NCBI GenBank assembly: GCA_017353825.1
Contig: JAFMSC010000007.1
Span: forward strand, 1-25,187
DNA length: 25,187 nucleotides
Origin: Hyphomicrobiaceae bacterium
GTDB lineage: Bacteria > Pseudomonadota > Alphaproteobacteria > Rhizobiales > Hyphomicrobiaceae
Direction: 5' to 3'
The notes beneath the pieces were generated by a model. It worked only from the letters and a program-made list of their open reading frames with translations. It was not told where the DNA came from and searched no databases. Each line of letters opens with the position of its first letter. Position 1 is the first letter of the stretch. Positions 1 through 6,656 of the stretch are shown here, one piece after another. The translations under genes were made by a program, and so were the position numbers.

Positions 1-301
1 AACGCGACTGCAGGGTCTCGGCGGGCTTGCCGTCGAGCGGCTTCATCTGCCAGTACCAGCCCGAGTGGGTCTGCACGAACAGGCCCTCGCCCCAGTAGTC
101 GGGCTCGCTGGGGCCTTCGTCGGAGCCCTGCTCGGCGTCGTTGATGACGACGGCAAGGAACAGCGAGATACGCGCGTCGAAGGCGGTCACCATCTCGTGG
201 CGGTAGCGCGCGTAGATGATCCATCCGGCGATCGGCAGGACCAGGACGACCCAGGCGGCGGCGGTCGCGAACAGGCGCAGCGCGAGCGAGTTAGCTTTCA
301 T
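1..301 (-). CDS. feuQ: Sensor histidine kinase, N-terminal part (runs off the window)
   Basis: This is the first 100 codons of a gene that continues beyond the left edge. It starts at ATG 301-299, and those bases overlap the 3' end of the response-regulator gene by 11 nt, so the two are translationally coupled. The product begins MKANSLALRL, followed by one hydrophobic membrane segment at about residues 7-30. After it comes the start of a periplasmic sensor domain rich in Asp and Glu, containing the motifs PDYWGEGLF and SGWYWQM. That layout is typical of PhoQ/FeuQ-like sensor kinases of Rhizobiales. The catalytic HisKA and ATPase domains lie outside the window. Its pairing with a FeuP-like regulator supports the name. 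In Sinorhizobium, FeuPQ controls osmoadaptation and cyclic glucan export genes; the signal used here is not known. Confidence 0.78.
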   Translation of the reverse strand, partial: MKANSLALRLFATAAAWVVLVLPIAGWIIYARYRHEMVTAFDARISLFLAVVINDAEQGSDEGPSEPDYWGEGLFVQTHSGWYWQMKPLDGKPAETLQSR

Positions 302-956
302 CGACTGAGAGGCGGTAGCCCAGCCCGCGGATGGTCTTGATCATGTCGGGCGGGATTTTCTTGCGCAGGCGACCGATGAACACCTCGATGGTGTTGGAGT
401 CCCGGTCGAAGTCCTGTTCGTAGAGGTGCTCGACCAGCTCGCTTCGGGACACCACGCGCTCGTTGTGGTGCATAAGATAGGCAAGGAGCCGGTACTCGTG
501 CGAGGTGAGCTTGATGGGCTGGCCGTCGAGGGTGACACGCGCGGTCTTGGTGTCGAGGCGCAAGGGGCCGCACTCGATGTCGCTCTTGGCGTGCCCGGAG
601 GCGCGCCGCACCTGGGCCCGCACGCGGGCCAGAAGCTCCTGCATGTGGAAGGGCTTGGCAACGTAGTCGTCGGCGCCGGCGTCCATGCCCGTCACCTTGT
701 CGCTCCAGCGGTCGCGGGCGGTGAGGATGATGACCGGCATGTTGCGCTCCGATCGGCGCCACTGCTCCAGCACGCGGATGCCGTCCATCTTGGGCAGACC
801 GATGTCGAGGATGACCACGTCGTAGGGCTCCGTGTCGCCCAGGAAATAGCCCTCTTCGCCGTCGAATGCAGCATCCACGGCGTAGCCGGCGTCGCTGAGC
901 GCCGAAACCAGCTGCCGATTAAGATCGTTATCGTCCTCCACGACCAGGACACGCAC
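291..956 (-). CDS. feuP: OmpR/PhoB-family response regulator, FeuP-like
   Basis: This is a DNA-binding response regulator of 221 residues. The receiver domain (about 1-115) has the acidic pair Asp8-Asp9, the phospho-acceptor Asp51 in the motif VILDIGLP and the conserved Lys101 in AKPF. A winged-helix domain follows (about 125-218), with the OmpR-type recognition region DSNTIEVFIGRLRKK and the end RGLGYRL. The start chosen is GTG at 956-954, because the protein then begins VRVLVVEDD as family members do, and a GGGAGA ribosome site lies 7 nt upstream. An ATG at 1007 in the same frame would add 17 residues that do not fit the family. The sensor-kinase gene overlaps its last 11 nt. The sequence closely resembles FeuP of rhizobia; true orthology is inferred. 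Confidence 0.93.
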   Translation of the reverse strand: MRVLVVEDDNDLNRQLVSALSDAGYAVDAAFDGEEGYFLGDTEPYDVVILDIGLPKMDGIRVLEQWRRSERNMPVIILTARDRWSDKVTGMDAGADDYVAKPFHMQELLARVRAQVRRASGHAKSDIECGPLRLDTKTARVTLDGQPIKLTSHEYRLLAYLMHHNERVVSRSELVEHLYEQDFDRDSNTIEVFIGRLRKKIPPDMIKTIRGLGYRLSVDES

Positions 957-1164
957 GCGATTGTCTCCCCACCACACCAGACGAGGTCGAACCGCCTCCT
1001 TGTTCAAGGCGGCAACCGACGTTGCCGCGAGCGGTTGACCCGGCTCAATATATAGGCCAGCGCGGCCGCTCGGCTACTCGCACGGGCGAGCGTGATCTGC
1101 CGACGCGCTAGAGGGTCGTGGCACCCAAAGACCGCAAATTGTCAGAAATGTGCCGGCAACCCGG

Positions 1165-1260
1165 CCAGCTGCCTGCGCTCTGCGGTCAGTGTGCATTGCT
1201 GCCGCCCCTGCCAGCGGCCTGCGCCCTGCGGTCAGTGTGCATTGCCGCCGCCCTGCCAGC
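1165..1260. repeat. 46-bp imperfect tandem duplication
   Basis: Two adjacent copies with a period of about 46 bp, at 1165-1210 and 1211-1255, share the core TGCGGTCAGTGTGCATTG. They differ by a few substitutions and one single-base length change in the C-rich part. A partial third start (CCAGCT) follows. It lies in non-coding DNA. Confidence 0.85.
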
Positions 1261-1370
1261 TTTCCTCCCCCGGCACATGGTGGGGCGCTTGCATAGCCGT
1301 CTGGGGCGCCGTCAGCACCACATTCATCCGCGGCCTCCCGGGGGCAGGCAGGCCGTTCGGCCGGTGGAGC

Positions 1371-1463
1371 CAGAAGTCAGGACGTCAGAAGTCAGAACTC
1401 AGAAACCAGGACTCTGGAATCGGCGGGGTTCTACCGGATTCGTTCGGACTTCGGACTTCTGAT
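1371..1463. repeat. GTCAGAA-type direct repeats forming an imperfect inverted repeat
   Basis: At 1371-1404 the word GTCAGAA or close variants recurs four times. About 40 bases further on, 1445-1463 carries the reverse-complement pattern (GGACTTCGGACTTCTGAT). The arms 1384-1402 and 1445-1463 can pair at about 15 of 18 positions. The function is unknown; it looks like a decayed palindromic intergenic element. Confidence 0.55.
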
Positions 1464-1715
1464 TGCGGCTTCTCACGTCCATCGCCGCGGCCTAGGCCGG
1501 GGCGCGGGGCGGTCCATTCACGCTGGAGCGCGCCCAGCGCACAGCGATTTGAAGCGGGCGAGGGCGGGTTTTGCCATCCGCTCCGAGGTCTTGCCCGTAT
1601 CCGGGGTATGTCGCGCATGAACCGGCCGACCAGAGCGAGGCCAAACGTACGGCAATCTGGCGATCTGGGGGGTATCGCCGGGGTCGACCCAAACCTGCCC
1701 TGCCCCGCGGTGGCA

Positions 1716-2112
1716 GCGGAAGCGGGCAAGACCCTGGACGGTGTCACCGTCGCGACCACGGCAAGTCTCGGAGTGCTCGTGACCGAGGCTAATCGGCCTG
1801 TGGCCGACAAGACGAAGCGGGCTCTCGTAACAAGCGGCGCGGACAGCGCCGAGGACCTCGTGCGCCTGCTTCTGGCCCCTTGCCCCCGACCAGACGTGCA
1901 CGCCGAACGCGTGCTCCGTTCCGTCCTCGCTGGCTGTCGACCCATCGCGCGCGGTTGCCGGGCCCAGAGTGACCAAGCCAAGCGCGGTGCTCTGGGGCAA
2001 GTCGTCGATGACGCGACCCGGGCGGAGGAGGGCGAGTGAGCGCGGCGTCGGCGGAGCGGGTGGCGAAGACGGCCGGCTGGAGGGACCAGGCAGAGTCGAT
2101 GGGGGTCGCCAA
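1716..2112 (-). pseudogene. DUF3168 (phage/GTA tail completion) gene, frameshifted
   Basis: Read on the minus strand, a TTG at 2112 opens a frame beginning with residues ATPIDSAWSLQPAVFAT and ending in ADAALT. At about 2035 one extra T shifts the frame. The continuing frame reads ALLRPGRVIDDLP, then GTEHAFGVHVWS, EVLGAVRAACY, LVGHRPISLG and RDGDTVQGLARFR. These match the conserved positions of DUF3168, a protein of about 130 residues that sits between head-tail connector and major tail genes in HK97-like phages and alphaproteobacterial gene transfer agents. After the last Arg (1716-1718) the expected AVTE-type ending is missing in this frame, which suggests a second indel near 1715. No other phage or GTA gene was recognised beside it, so it is an isolated relic. 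The family call comes from remembered family features, not a search. Confidence 0.75.
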
Positions 2113-2263
2113 TTCCCCTTAGCATCAGGGGCAGCCAGAGACCGCGCTCTCGGAGTGTCCCTCCCTCCCCGCGCTGGCGGATGCACCGGCGAGGTTGGCG
2201 CGGGGCGCGAGGGCGCGGGCTTGCAGCGCGGCGCGCCAGACGCGCCGGATTGCGCGCCCCAGG

Positions 2264-2331
2264 GCATCCCGGAACAGGTCGCATCCCGGAACAGGTCGCA
2301 TCCCGGAACACGTCGCATCCCAGAAGACGTC
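2264..2331. repeat. 17-bp tandem repeat, four copies
   Basis: Four consecutive 17-bp units lie at 2264-2280, 2281-2297, 2298-2314 and 2315-2331. The first two are identical (GCATCCCGGAACAGGTC); the third differs at one position and the fourth at a few. The array sits in the spacer upstream of the ethylmalonyl-CoA mutase gene, about 210 bases before its start, and no gene spans it convincingly. Confidence 0.95.
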
Positions 2332-2544
2332 CCCCGCGTCTCCTCCTCGGCGGCGCGTGCCGAGGAGACGGCGTCGAGTTCAATCCTGCAGTCGCGGTTG
2401 CCGTTCGACAGTGTCGGGAAATAGCCTTGTTGGCGCCAAAGGCCTTCTCGGAGATATACTTTGCTCTCTTTCAATCCTAGCACCAGTCGCCGGCATGGGG
2501 ATAAGTTGGAGCCATCTCGCGTTTGCGAAGCGAGGAGCGATGAC
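2332..2544. other. 5' spacer of the ethylmalonyl-CoA mutase gene
   Basis: This non-coding stretch separates the tandem array from the mutase start. It holds a perfect palindrome TTGGCGCCAA (2430-2439), a TATACT box (2455-2460) and the ribosome site GAGGAG (2532-2537), 7 nt before the ATG. No cobalamin-riboswitch B12 box was seen, although the enzyme uses coenzyme B12. Confidence 0.55.
2430..2460 (+). promoter_or_regulatory. Possible promoter and operator of the mutase gene
   Basis: The 10-bp palindrome TTGGCGCCAA at 2430-2439 begins with a TTGGCG that could act as a weak -35 element. TATACT at 2455-2460 resembles a -10 element, with a rather long spacer of 19 bases. The A/T-rich bases after it stand out from the GC-rich surroundings. 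This was read by eye only; the palindrome could also be a regulator site. Confidence 0.35.
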
Positions 2545-4599
2545 ATGACGGTGCTGGCACAGGGGTCCGCGACGGGGTCAGCCCCCCCTTTGTCGGCGGA
2601 TGGTTTGGACGCCGGCGCGCAGGCGATAGGTCTGAGCCGTGCCGAGAGTCCGTGGCTCATCCGCACCTATTCGGGGCATTCGACGGCGGCCAAGTCCAAC
2701 GCGCTCTATCGCAAGAATCTCGCCAAGGGGCAGACAGGCCTGTCCATCGCCTTCGACCTGCCGACCCAGACGGGCTACGATTCCGACCACGAGCTGGCCC
2801 GCGGCGAGGTGGGCAAGGTTGGCGTGCCCGTCTGCCATCTGGGCGACATGCGCGCACTGCTCGACGGCATCCCGCTTGAGCGCATGAACACGTCGATGAC
2901 CATCAACGCGACCGCGGCATGGCTGCTGGCGCTCTACGTGGCCGTGGCCGACGAGCAGGGTACGGCGCGCGAAAAGCTCACCGGCACGACCCAGAATGAC
3001 ATCATCAAGGAATACCTCTCGCGCGGCACCTACGTGTTCCCGCCTGAGCCGTCGCTGCGGTTGACCAAGGACACCATCGTCTTCAGTTGCCGGACGATGC
3101 CGAAATGGAACCCCGTCAACGTGTGCTCCTATCATCTGCAGGAGGCTGGTGCCACCCCCGTACAGGAGGTGGCGTTTGCCCTCGCCACTGCCGAAGCGAT
3201 CCTCGACACCGTGCGTGCCTGCTGCGAGGTGCGGCCGGCCGAGCTCGGAACGGTGGTGGGTCGCATCTCGTTCTTCGTGAATGCCGGGGTTCGCTTCGTC
3301 ACCGAGATGTGCAAGATGCGCGCGTTCACGGAGCTGTGGGACGAAATTGCGGCGGAGCGCTATGGCGTGGCAGATCCGCGGCATCGACGCTTCCGCTACG
3401 GCGTGCAGGTCAACTCGCTGGGGCTGACCGAGCCGCAACCGGAGAACAACGTCTACCGCATCCTGCTGAGCATGCTCGCCGTCACCCTGTCCAAGGACGC
3501 GCGCGCCCGCGCCGTGCAGCTCCCGGCGTGGAACGAGGCGCTGGGCTTGCCGCGGCCGTGGGACCAGCAGTGGTCCATCCGCATGCAGCAGATCCTCGCC
3601 TACGAGACCGATCTGCTCGAGTACCCGGACCTGTTCGAGGGCTCCGCTGCAGTGCGCCAAAAGGTGGATCAGCTGAAGGAGGCGGTGAAGGCGGAGCTGG
3701 CCCGCATCGAGGCCATGGGCGGGGTGGTGTCGGCCATCGACTGGATGAAGCGGGCCCTGGTGGAGAGCAATACGCAGCGCCTGCGTAAAGTGGAGTCGGG
3801 CGAGCAGGTGCTGGTAGGCGTCAACCGCTGGGCCGAGACGGAGCCGTCACCGCTGGCGGCCGGAGCCGACGCCATCGAGGCGGTGGACGTGGCGGTGGAG
3901 AACGAACAAATCGAGCGGCTTGCGGCCTGGCGGGCGGCCCGCGACCAGGCCGTTGTGAAGAAAGCCCTGGCGGCGCTGGAGGCCGCAGCCAGGGAAGGCC
4001 GCAACGTCATGGAGCCCTCCATCGCCTGCGCCAAGGCCGGCGCCACCACGGGCGAGTGGGGAGCCGTGCTGCGCTCAGTGTTCGGCGAGTACCGCGCACC
4101 CACCGGTGTCGGTCGTGGTAGGGGTACCGCTGGCAGCGAGGAAAGCCTGGGCGAGGTGCGCGCCGAGGTGGACCGGGTCTCCGAACGCCTCGGCCGCCGC
4201 ATCAAGCTCCTCGTCGGCAAGCCGGGCCTCGACGGCCACTCCAACGGCGCCGAGCAGATCGCCGTGCGCGCCCGCGACTGCGGCATGGAGGTGGTCTACG
4301 AAGGCATCCGGCTCACGCCGGCGCAGATCGTGCGCACCGCCGAGGACGAAGCCGTGCACGTTGTCGGCCTGTCCATCCTCTCGGGCGGCCACACATCGCT
4401 GGTAGCCGAGGTGATGGAGCGCCTGCGGGCGAGCGGCCTCGACAATGTGCCAGTGGTCGTGGGCGGCATCATCCCGCCGGACGACACGGAGAACCTGAAG
4501 CGCCTCGGCGTGGCCGCCGTGTTCACGCCAAAGGACTTCCGTCTCAACGCCATCATGCGCGACATCGTCCGCCTGGTTGACCGGCAGCACGCGCCGTGA
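2545..4599 (+). CDS. ecm: Ethylmalonyl-CoA mutase (coenzyme B12-dependent)
   Basis: The 684-residue product belongs to the acyl-CoA mutase family. Ethylmalonyl-CoA mutase (called MeaA in Methylobacterium) converts ethylmalonyl-CoA to methylsuccinyl-CoA in the ethylmalonyl-CoA pathway of acetyl-CoA assimilation. The large substrate-binding barrel covers about residues 25-530, with family motifs RTYSGHSTAA, FDLPTQTGYD, NTSMTINATAAWLLALY and QVNSLGLTEPQPENN. The C-terminal B12 domain (about 545-680) has the cobalt-binding signature DGHSNG with Asp563, His565 and Gly568. The sequence follows MeaA/Ecm more closely than methylmalonyl-CoA mutase, and its single-chain length fits. The start ATG 2545 is preceded by GAGGAG at 7 nt; an ATG at 2461 would add an unrelated 28-residue extension. 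The gene stands alone, with no pathway partner beside it in the window. Confidence 0.94.
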   Translation: MTVLAQGSATGSAPPLSADGLDAGAQAIGLSRAESPWLIRTYSGHSTAAKSNALYRKNLAKGQTGLSIAFDLPTQTGYDSDHELARGEVGKVGVPVCHLGDMRALLDGIPLERMNTSMTINATAAWLLALYVAVADEQGTAREKLTGTTQNDIIKEYLSRGTYVFPPEPSLRLTKDTIVFSCRTMPKWNPVNVCSYHLQEAGATPVQEVAFALATAEAILDTVRACCEVRPAELGTVVGRISFFVNAGVRFVTEMCKMRAFTELWDEIAAERYGVADPRHRRFRYGVQVNSLGLTEPQPENNVYRILLSMLAVTLSKDARARAVQLPAWNEALGLPRPWDQQWSIRMQQILAYETDLLEYPDLFEGSAAVRQKVDQLKEAVKAELARIEAMGGVVSAIDWMKRALVESNTQRLRKVESGEQVLVGVNRWAETEPSPLAAGADAIEAVDVAVENEQIERLAAWRAARDQAVVKKALAALEAAAREGRNVMEPSIACAKAGATTGEWGAVLRSVFGEYRAPTGVGRGRGTAGSEESLGEVRAEVDRVSERLGRRIKLLVGKPGLDGHSNGAEQIAVRARDCGMEVVYEGIRLTPAQIVRTAEDEAVHVVGLSILSGGHTSLVAEVMERLRASGLDNVPVVVGGIIPPDDTENLKRLGVAAVFTPKDFRLNAIMRDIVRLVDRQHAP

Positions 4600-4755
4600 G
4601 CCCGCATTGAGCCGCAATGCCCATCGCAAAGGGCGCCCGTGGCTCATCGGCCCCGAGCCCGAGCGTGGCGCCGTGCTCCACACGGGGGGTCATGCAAGGC
4701 CCTCGGCGGCCCTCCGGACCTGACGCAAAACGCAACTAGCCCTGGGCTGGCCAAC

Positions 4756-5154
4756 CTACCGGCCGCGGACGTAGTCCCTGAAGACGGGCAGCTCGCGCAT
4801 CTCGGCGGCGGTGGCCGTGCAATTGCGCCTGGGGTCCTCGGCGATCCATTCCCGGCCGGCCCGGAACATCAGGCGCATCTGCACCTGGCAGGCATCGCTG
4901 GGGAAGTCCTCGTCCACGGCGTTCATCCCTTCCAGCGCGCCCATGAACCGCGCCGGGTCCATGGCGCTGAGCTCCCGCTCGCATAGCCCCGAGGCGACGT
5001 AGTGCCTCGCCAGCTCCTGGGCGAGCGCGATCGACTGGAAGCAGCGCGTGCCGGGCGGCGCGCCCGTCAGCTCGTTCAGCTCACGCTGGGCCGTCTCTTG
5101 CGCCAACGCGTGGCTTGCGGTGAGCAATGCCGCGAGGAGAAGCCGCAATCGCAT
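4756..5154 (-). CDS. Small secreted protein with four cysteines, unknown function
   Basis: The 132-residue product has a signal peptide at about 1-18 (MRLRLLLAALLTASHALA, then QE). The mature part carries four cysteines at 38, 58, 89 and 112, enough for two disulphides, which fits export to the periplasm. It is mostly charged and predicted helical, and no known domain was recognised. The ribosome site is weak (a G-rich run about 10 nt upstream). It is convergent with the mutase gene and lies downstream of the lectin-like gene on the same strand, but a strong double hairpin separates the two, so it is probably transcribed on its own. The signal peptide and paired cysteines argue for a real gene. 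Confidence 0.7.
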   Translation of the reverse strand: MRLRLLLAALLTASHALAQETAQRELNELTGAPPGTRCFQSIALAQELARHYVASGLCERELSAMDPARFMGALEGMNAVDEDFPSDACQVQMRLMFRAGREWIAEDPRRNCTATAAEMRELPVFRDYVRGR

Positions 5155-5238
5155 AGGTCAGATGCCCCCAAGGTCTCATCGATGAGCCGCACCATAGCCA
5201 GAGCCCGCGCCAGGGGCTAGACGGGCGCCTCGCCGCAC

Positions 5239-5279
5239 GAGGGGGGTGTCCCCCCTCTCCCCGCTGAAGCGGGGAGAGG
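5239..5279. terminator. Double palindrome, likely terminator of the lectin-like gene
   Basis: Two hairpins lie side by side. GAGGGGGGTGTCCCCCCTC (5239-5257) is an almost perfect palindrome. CCTCTCCCCGC (5254-5264) pairs with GCGGGGAGAGG (5269-5279) over 11 of 11 bases around a TGAA loop. The pair begins 13 bases past the stop codon of the lectin-like gene on the minus strand. There is no T-run. The second hairpin resembles a palindromic intergenic element I associate with Rhizobiales genomes, so it may be a dispersed repeat as well as a transcript end. Confidence 0.65.
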
Positions 5280-5292
5280 AGCGCCACTCGTG

Positions 5293-5955
5293 CTAGTCTG
5301 CTGCGAAACAGTAGAACAGGCCGGCACCGCCCGAGGCCTTGAGCTGTTCCTGGCTGCACCCGCGCGAGCCGTGGGAGGAGTTCCACGACTTCATATGCCG
5401 CGTGTCCTTGAGCCCGGACCGGTCGTGGTGGCCGACGATGGCCGAGCCGTCGCTGCTCTTGGTCCAATTGCCGCATGTGGTGTCGCCGCCGGCGGTCGAG
5501 AAGCGCCCGTCCGGGTCGGAGCCGGTAAGCATGTCGTGCGTATTGACCGGGTCGCCCCGGCCCGACACCGTCTCGCCCTTCTCGCTCAACGCTGTCTGCT
5601 TATTGATATTGGCGGCATCCGAATGCAGGTCCTCCACGTCCTTGGCGATCCGCACGCCCTTGGCGTTGTACCACGGCCCCCTGCCTATGCGGTCGCGGGC
5701 GTTGACGCCCTCCTCGCCGCCGGGCGCGGTGGTGCTGAGATAGGCGCGCCATTTGGTGATGGTCGAGCCCGCAGCCTTGGCCAGCGCCGCGCAATGGGCG
5801 TCGGCGCCATCAAGGCCGCCGAGGTCCGCGCCGTTGCCCTTGCCGACGCTGGTAACGAAGAAGGTCATGGCATTCTGTTGGGCGATGGCGCCCGTTGCCA
5901 TGCCGGCGCACAGCAGCGCGGCCAGGGCAACGACGCAAAGGCGCATCGTTCTCAT
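5293..5955 (-). CDS. Lectin-like secreted protein
   Basis: The 220-residue product has a signal peptide at about 1-25 (ending GAIA, then QQN). The mature protein has the pattern of an alphaproteobacterial family often named lectin: MTFFVTSVGKGNGADLGGL, AHCAALA, WRAYLSTT, NARDRIGRGPWYNAKG, KGETVSGRGD, HDMLTGSDPDG, CGNWTKS, SWNSSHGSRGC and the end LFYCFA. Four cysteines in the mature part suggest disulphides and a periplasmic or extracellular location. The sugar-binding role is taken from the family name and has not been shown here. Three ATGs lie close together (5958, 5955, 5946); GGAGG is 7 nt upstream of 5955, so that start was chosen. It ends just before the double palindrome at 5239-5279 and is divergent from the small gene at 6188. 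Confidence 0.88.
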   Translation of the reverse strand: MRTMRLCVVALAALLCAGMATGAIAQQNAMTFFVTSVGKGNGADLGGLDGADAHCAALAKAAGSTITKWRAYLSTTAPGGEEGVNARDRIGRGPWYNAKGVRIAKDVEDLHSDAANINKQTALSEKGETVSGRGDPVNTHDMLTGSDPDGRFSTAGGDTTCGNWTKSSDGSAIVGHHDRSGLKDTRHMKSWNSSHGSRGCSQEQLKASGGAGLFYCFAAD

Positions 5956-6084
5956 CATCGAGCCTCCAGATTTGGGGTTTGCACGACTGTCCCCGCACCA
6001 TGCCGTGGACGACCCGGGCCATGAGAATATTCCCAATGCCGCGCACGAGCCCCGTTCATGGACCCTACAGGAGGCCACACAGAA

Positions 6085-6144
6085 GACCATACCAGGGGAC
6101 CATGCAGGGGGCCATGCAGGCGGCCATGCACGGGCCACGCACGC
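6085..6144. repeat. 12-bp tandem repeat, about five copies
   Basis: Units of 12 bp with the core CCATGCAGG follow one another at 6085-6096, 6097-6108, 6109-6120, 6121-6132 and 6133-6144. The middle three are nearly identical and the outer two are degenerate. The array lies between the divergent lectin-like gene and the small gene at 6188, so it may separate or affect their promoters. Confidence 0.88.
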
Positions 6145-6187
6145 GTGCTACAGCTTGGGCTCGGTTTCCCCTGCATAGAGTCGCACC

Positions 6188-6466
6188 ATGAGCAGCACTG
6201 AGGACTGGACGGCCCTGCGTCGCCAATTGCAATCGCTGGCGCGTGAGGTCGGCGAAGAGGTCCGCTCCTACCCGGGGCCGATCCCCGCCTGCGACGCGCA
6301 ATTCAACCACCTCCTCGACCTGCGCCGAATGCTGCCGCACGAACTGGAGCGGCTTGACGCTGCGATGAGTGTCCCTGGGGCAAAGATCGAAGCCTTCATC
6401 CGCTCCTCGCCCTGCAGGGAGGCTCTATCGGCAGCCCTCATCGACGATGGGCGTAAGGCGCCGTAG
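6188..6466 (+). CDS. Small hypothetical protein (92 aa)
   Basis: The frame begins ATG 6188 and encodes 92 residues with no signal peptide or membrane segment. The composition is that of a soluble, mostly helical protein: heptad-like Leu spacing at about 8-60 (RRQLQSL, FNHLLDLRRMLPHELERLDAAM), a Cys at about 35 and another near 76. No family was recognised. The ribosome site is weak (AGAG about 9 nt upstream). It stands between a tandem repeat and an inverted repeat. The amino-acid usage looks like a real protein, unlike the Arg- and Pro-rich shadow frames nearby, but support is moderate. The last residues lie in DNA that may belong to an intergenic repeat. Confidence 0.55.
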   Translation: MSSTEDWTALRRQLQSLAREVGEEVRSYPGPIPACDAQFNHLLDLRRMLPHELERLDAAMSVPGAKIEAFIRSSPCREALSAALIDDGRKAP

Positions 6467-6613
6467 CAACACTCGCGTGGGTCGGTGCGATTGCGTCGCT
6501 TGCAGTGCGCGTGATGCTGATTGGGTGCGCAGCCGCTCGTCCTCATCAAAGCCGTTGTGTGGCGCACCGGCGTGACACCGTCGACCGTCGTCAGCTGCAG
6601 GCGTCGGCACAAC

Positions 6614-6649
6614 GGTGTCAGACCCCGCGAGCCCGGAGCGTCTGACACC
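6614..6649. terminator. Inverted repeat after the quinohemoprotein gene
   Basis: GGTGTCAGAC (6614-6623) pairs perfectly with GTCTGACACC (6640-6649) across a 16-base loop. It lies 7 bases beyond the stop of the alcohol dehydrogenase gene on the minus strand, the right place for a transcript end, but no T-run follows. The word GTCAGACCC is shared with the inverted repeat at 23144-23212, so it may be a copy of a dispersed palindrome. The bases from 6467 to 6613 hold no recognisable gene. Confidence 0.55.
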
Positions 6650-6656
6650 TGCTTTA

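Larger units (their letters stand above)
957..1715. other. Gene-poor spacer with repeats
   Basis: No convincing gene was found between the regulator gene and the DUF3168 relic. Long open frames exist on both strands because the DNA is GC-rich, but their translations are low in complexity, rich in Arg, Pro and Ala, and show no family motif. The stretch holds a 46-bp tandem duplication (1165-1260) and an imperfect inverted repeat built from a GTCAGAA-like word (1371-1463). The promoter of the FeuP gene should lie in its first 130 bases. The end next to the relic may contain more decayed phage-type sequence, but nothing there could be identified. Confidence 0.6.

Noticed and set aside
426..1055. 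Plus-strand frame opposite the FeuP gene
   Set aside because: It is a mirror of the coding strand caused by GC bias; the minus-strand response regulator has all family residues.
1092..2039. Long plus-strand open frame (315 codons)
   Set aside because: It has no ribosome site and no family motif, crosses the tandem duplication, and lies antisense to the better-supported DUF3168 relic.
2332..2544. Cobalamin riboswitch before the B12-dependent mutase
   Set aside because: No B12-box sequence or riboswitch-like paired core was seen; the spacer is too short and lacks the conserved words.
1518..2666. Long minus-strand open frame (382 codons) taken as one gene
   Set aside because: Only its middle part (about 1716-2035) is protein-like, as DUF3168; the rest overlaps the mutase gene and the 17-bp array, so it is not one gene.
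6085..6144. CRISPR array
   Set aside because: Direct repeats of 12 bp without spacers; the same holds for the other arrays, and no cas gene is present.
6467..6613. Small genes downstream of the 92-residue ORF
   Set aside because: Open frames on both strands have shadow-like composition and no ribosome sites; the DNA looks like intergenic repeat material.
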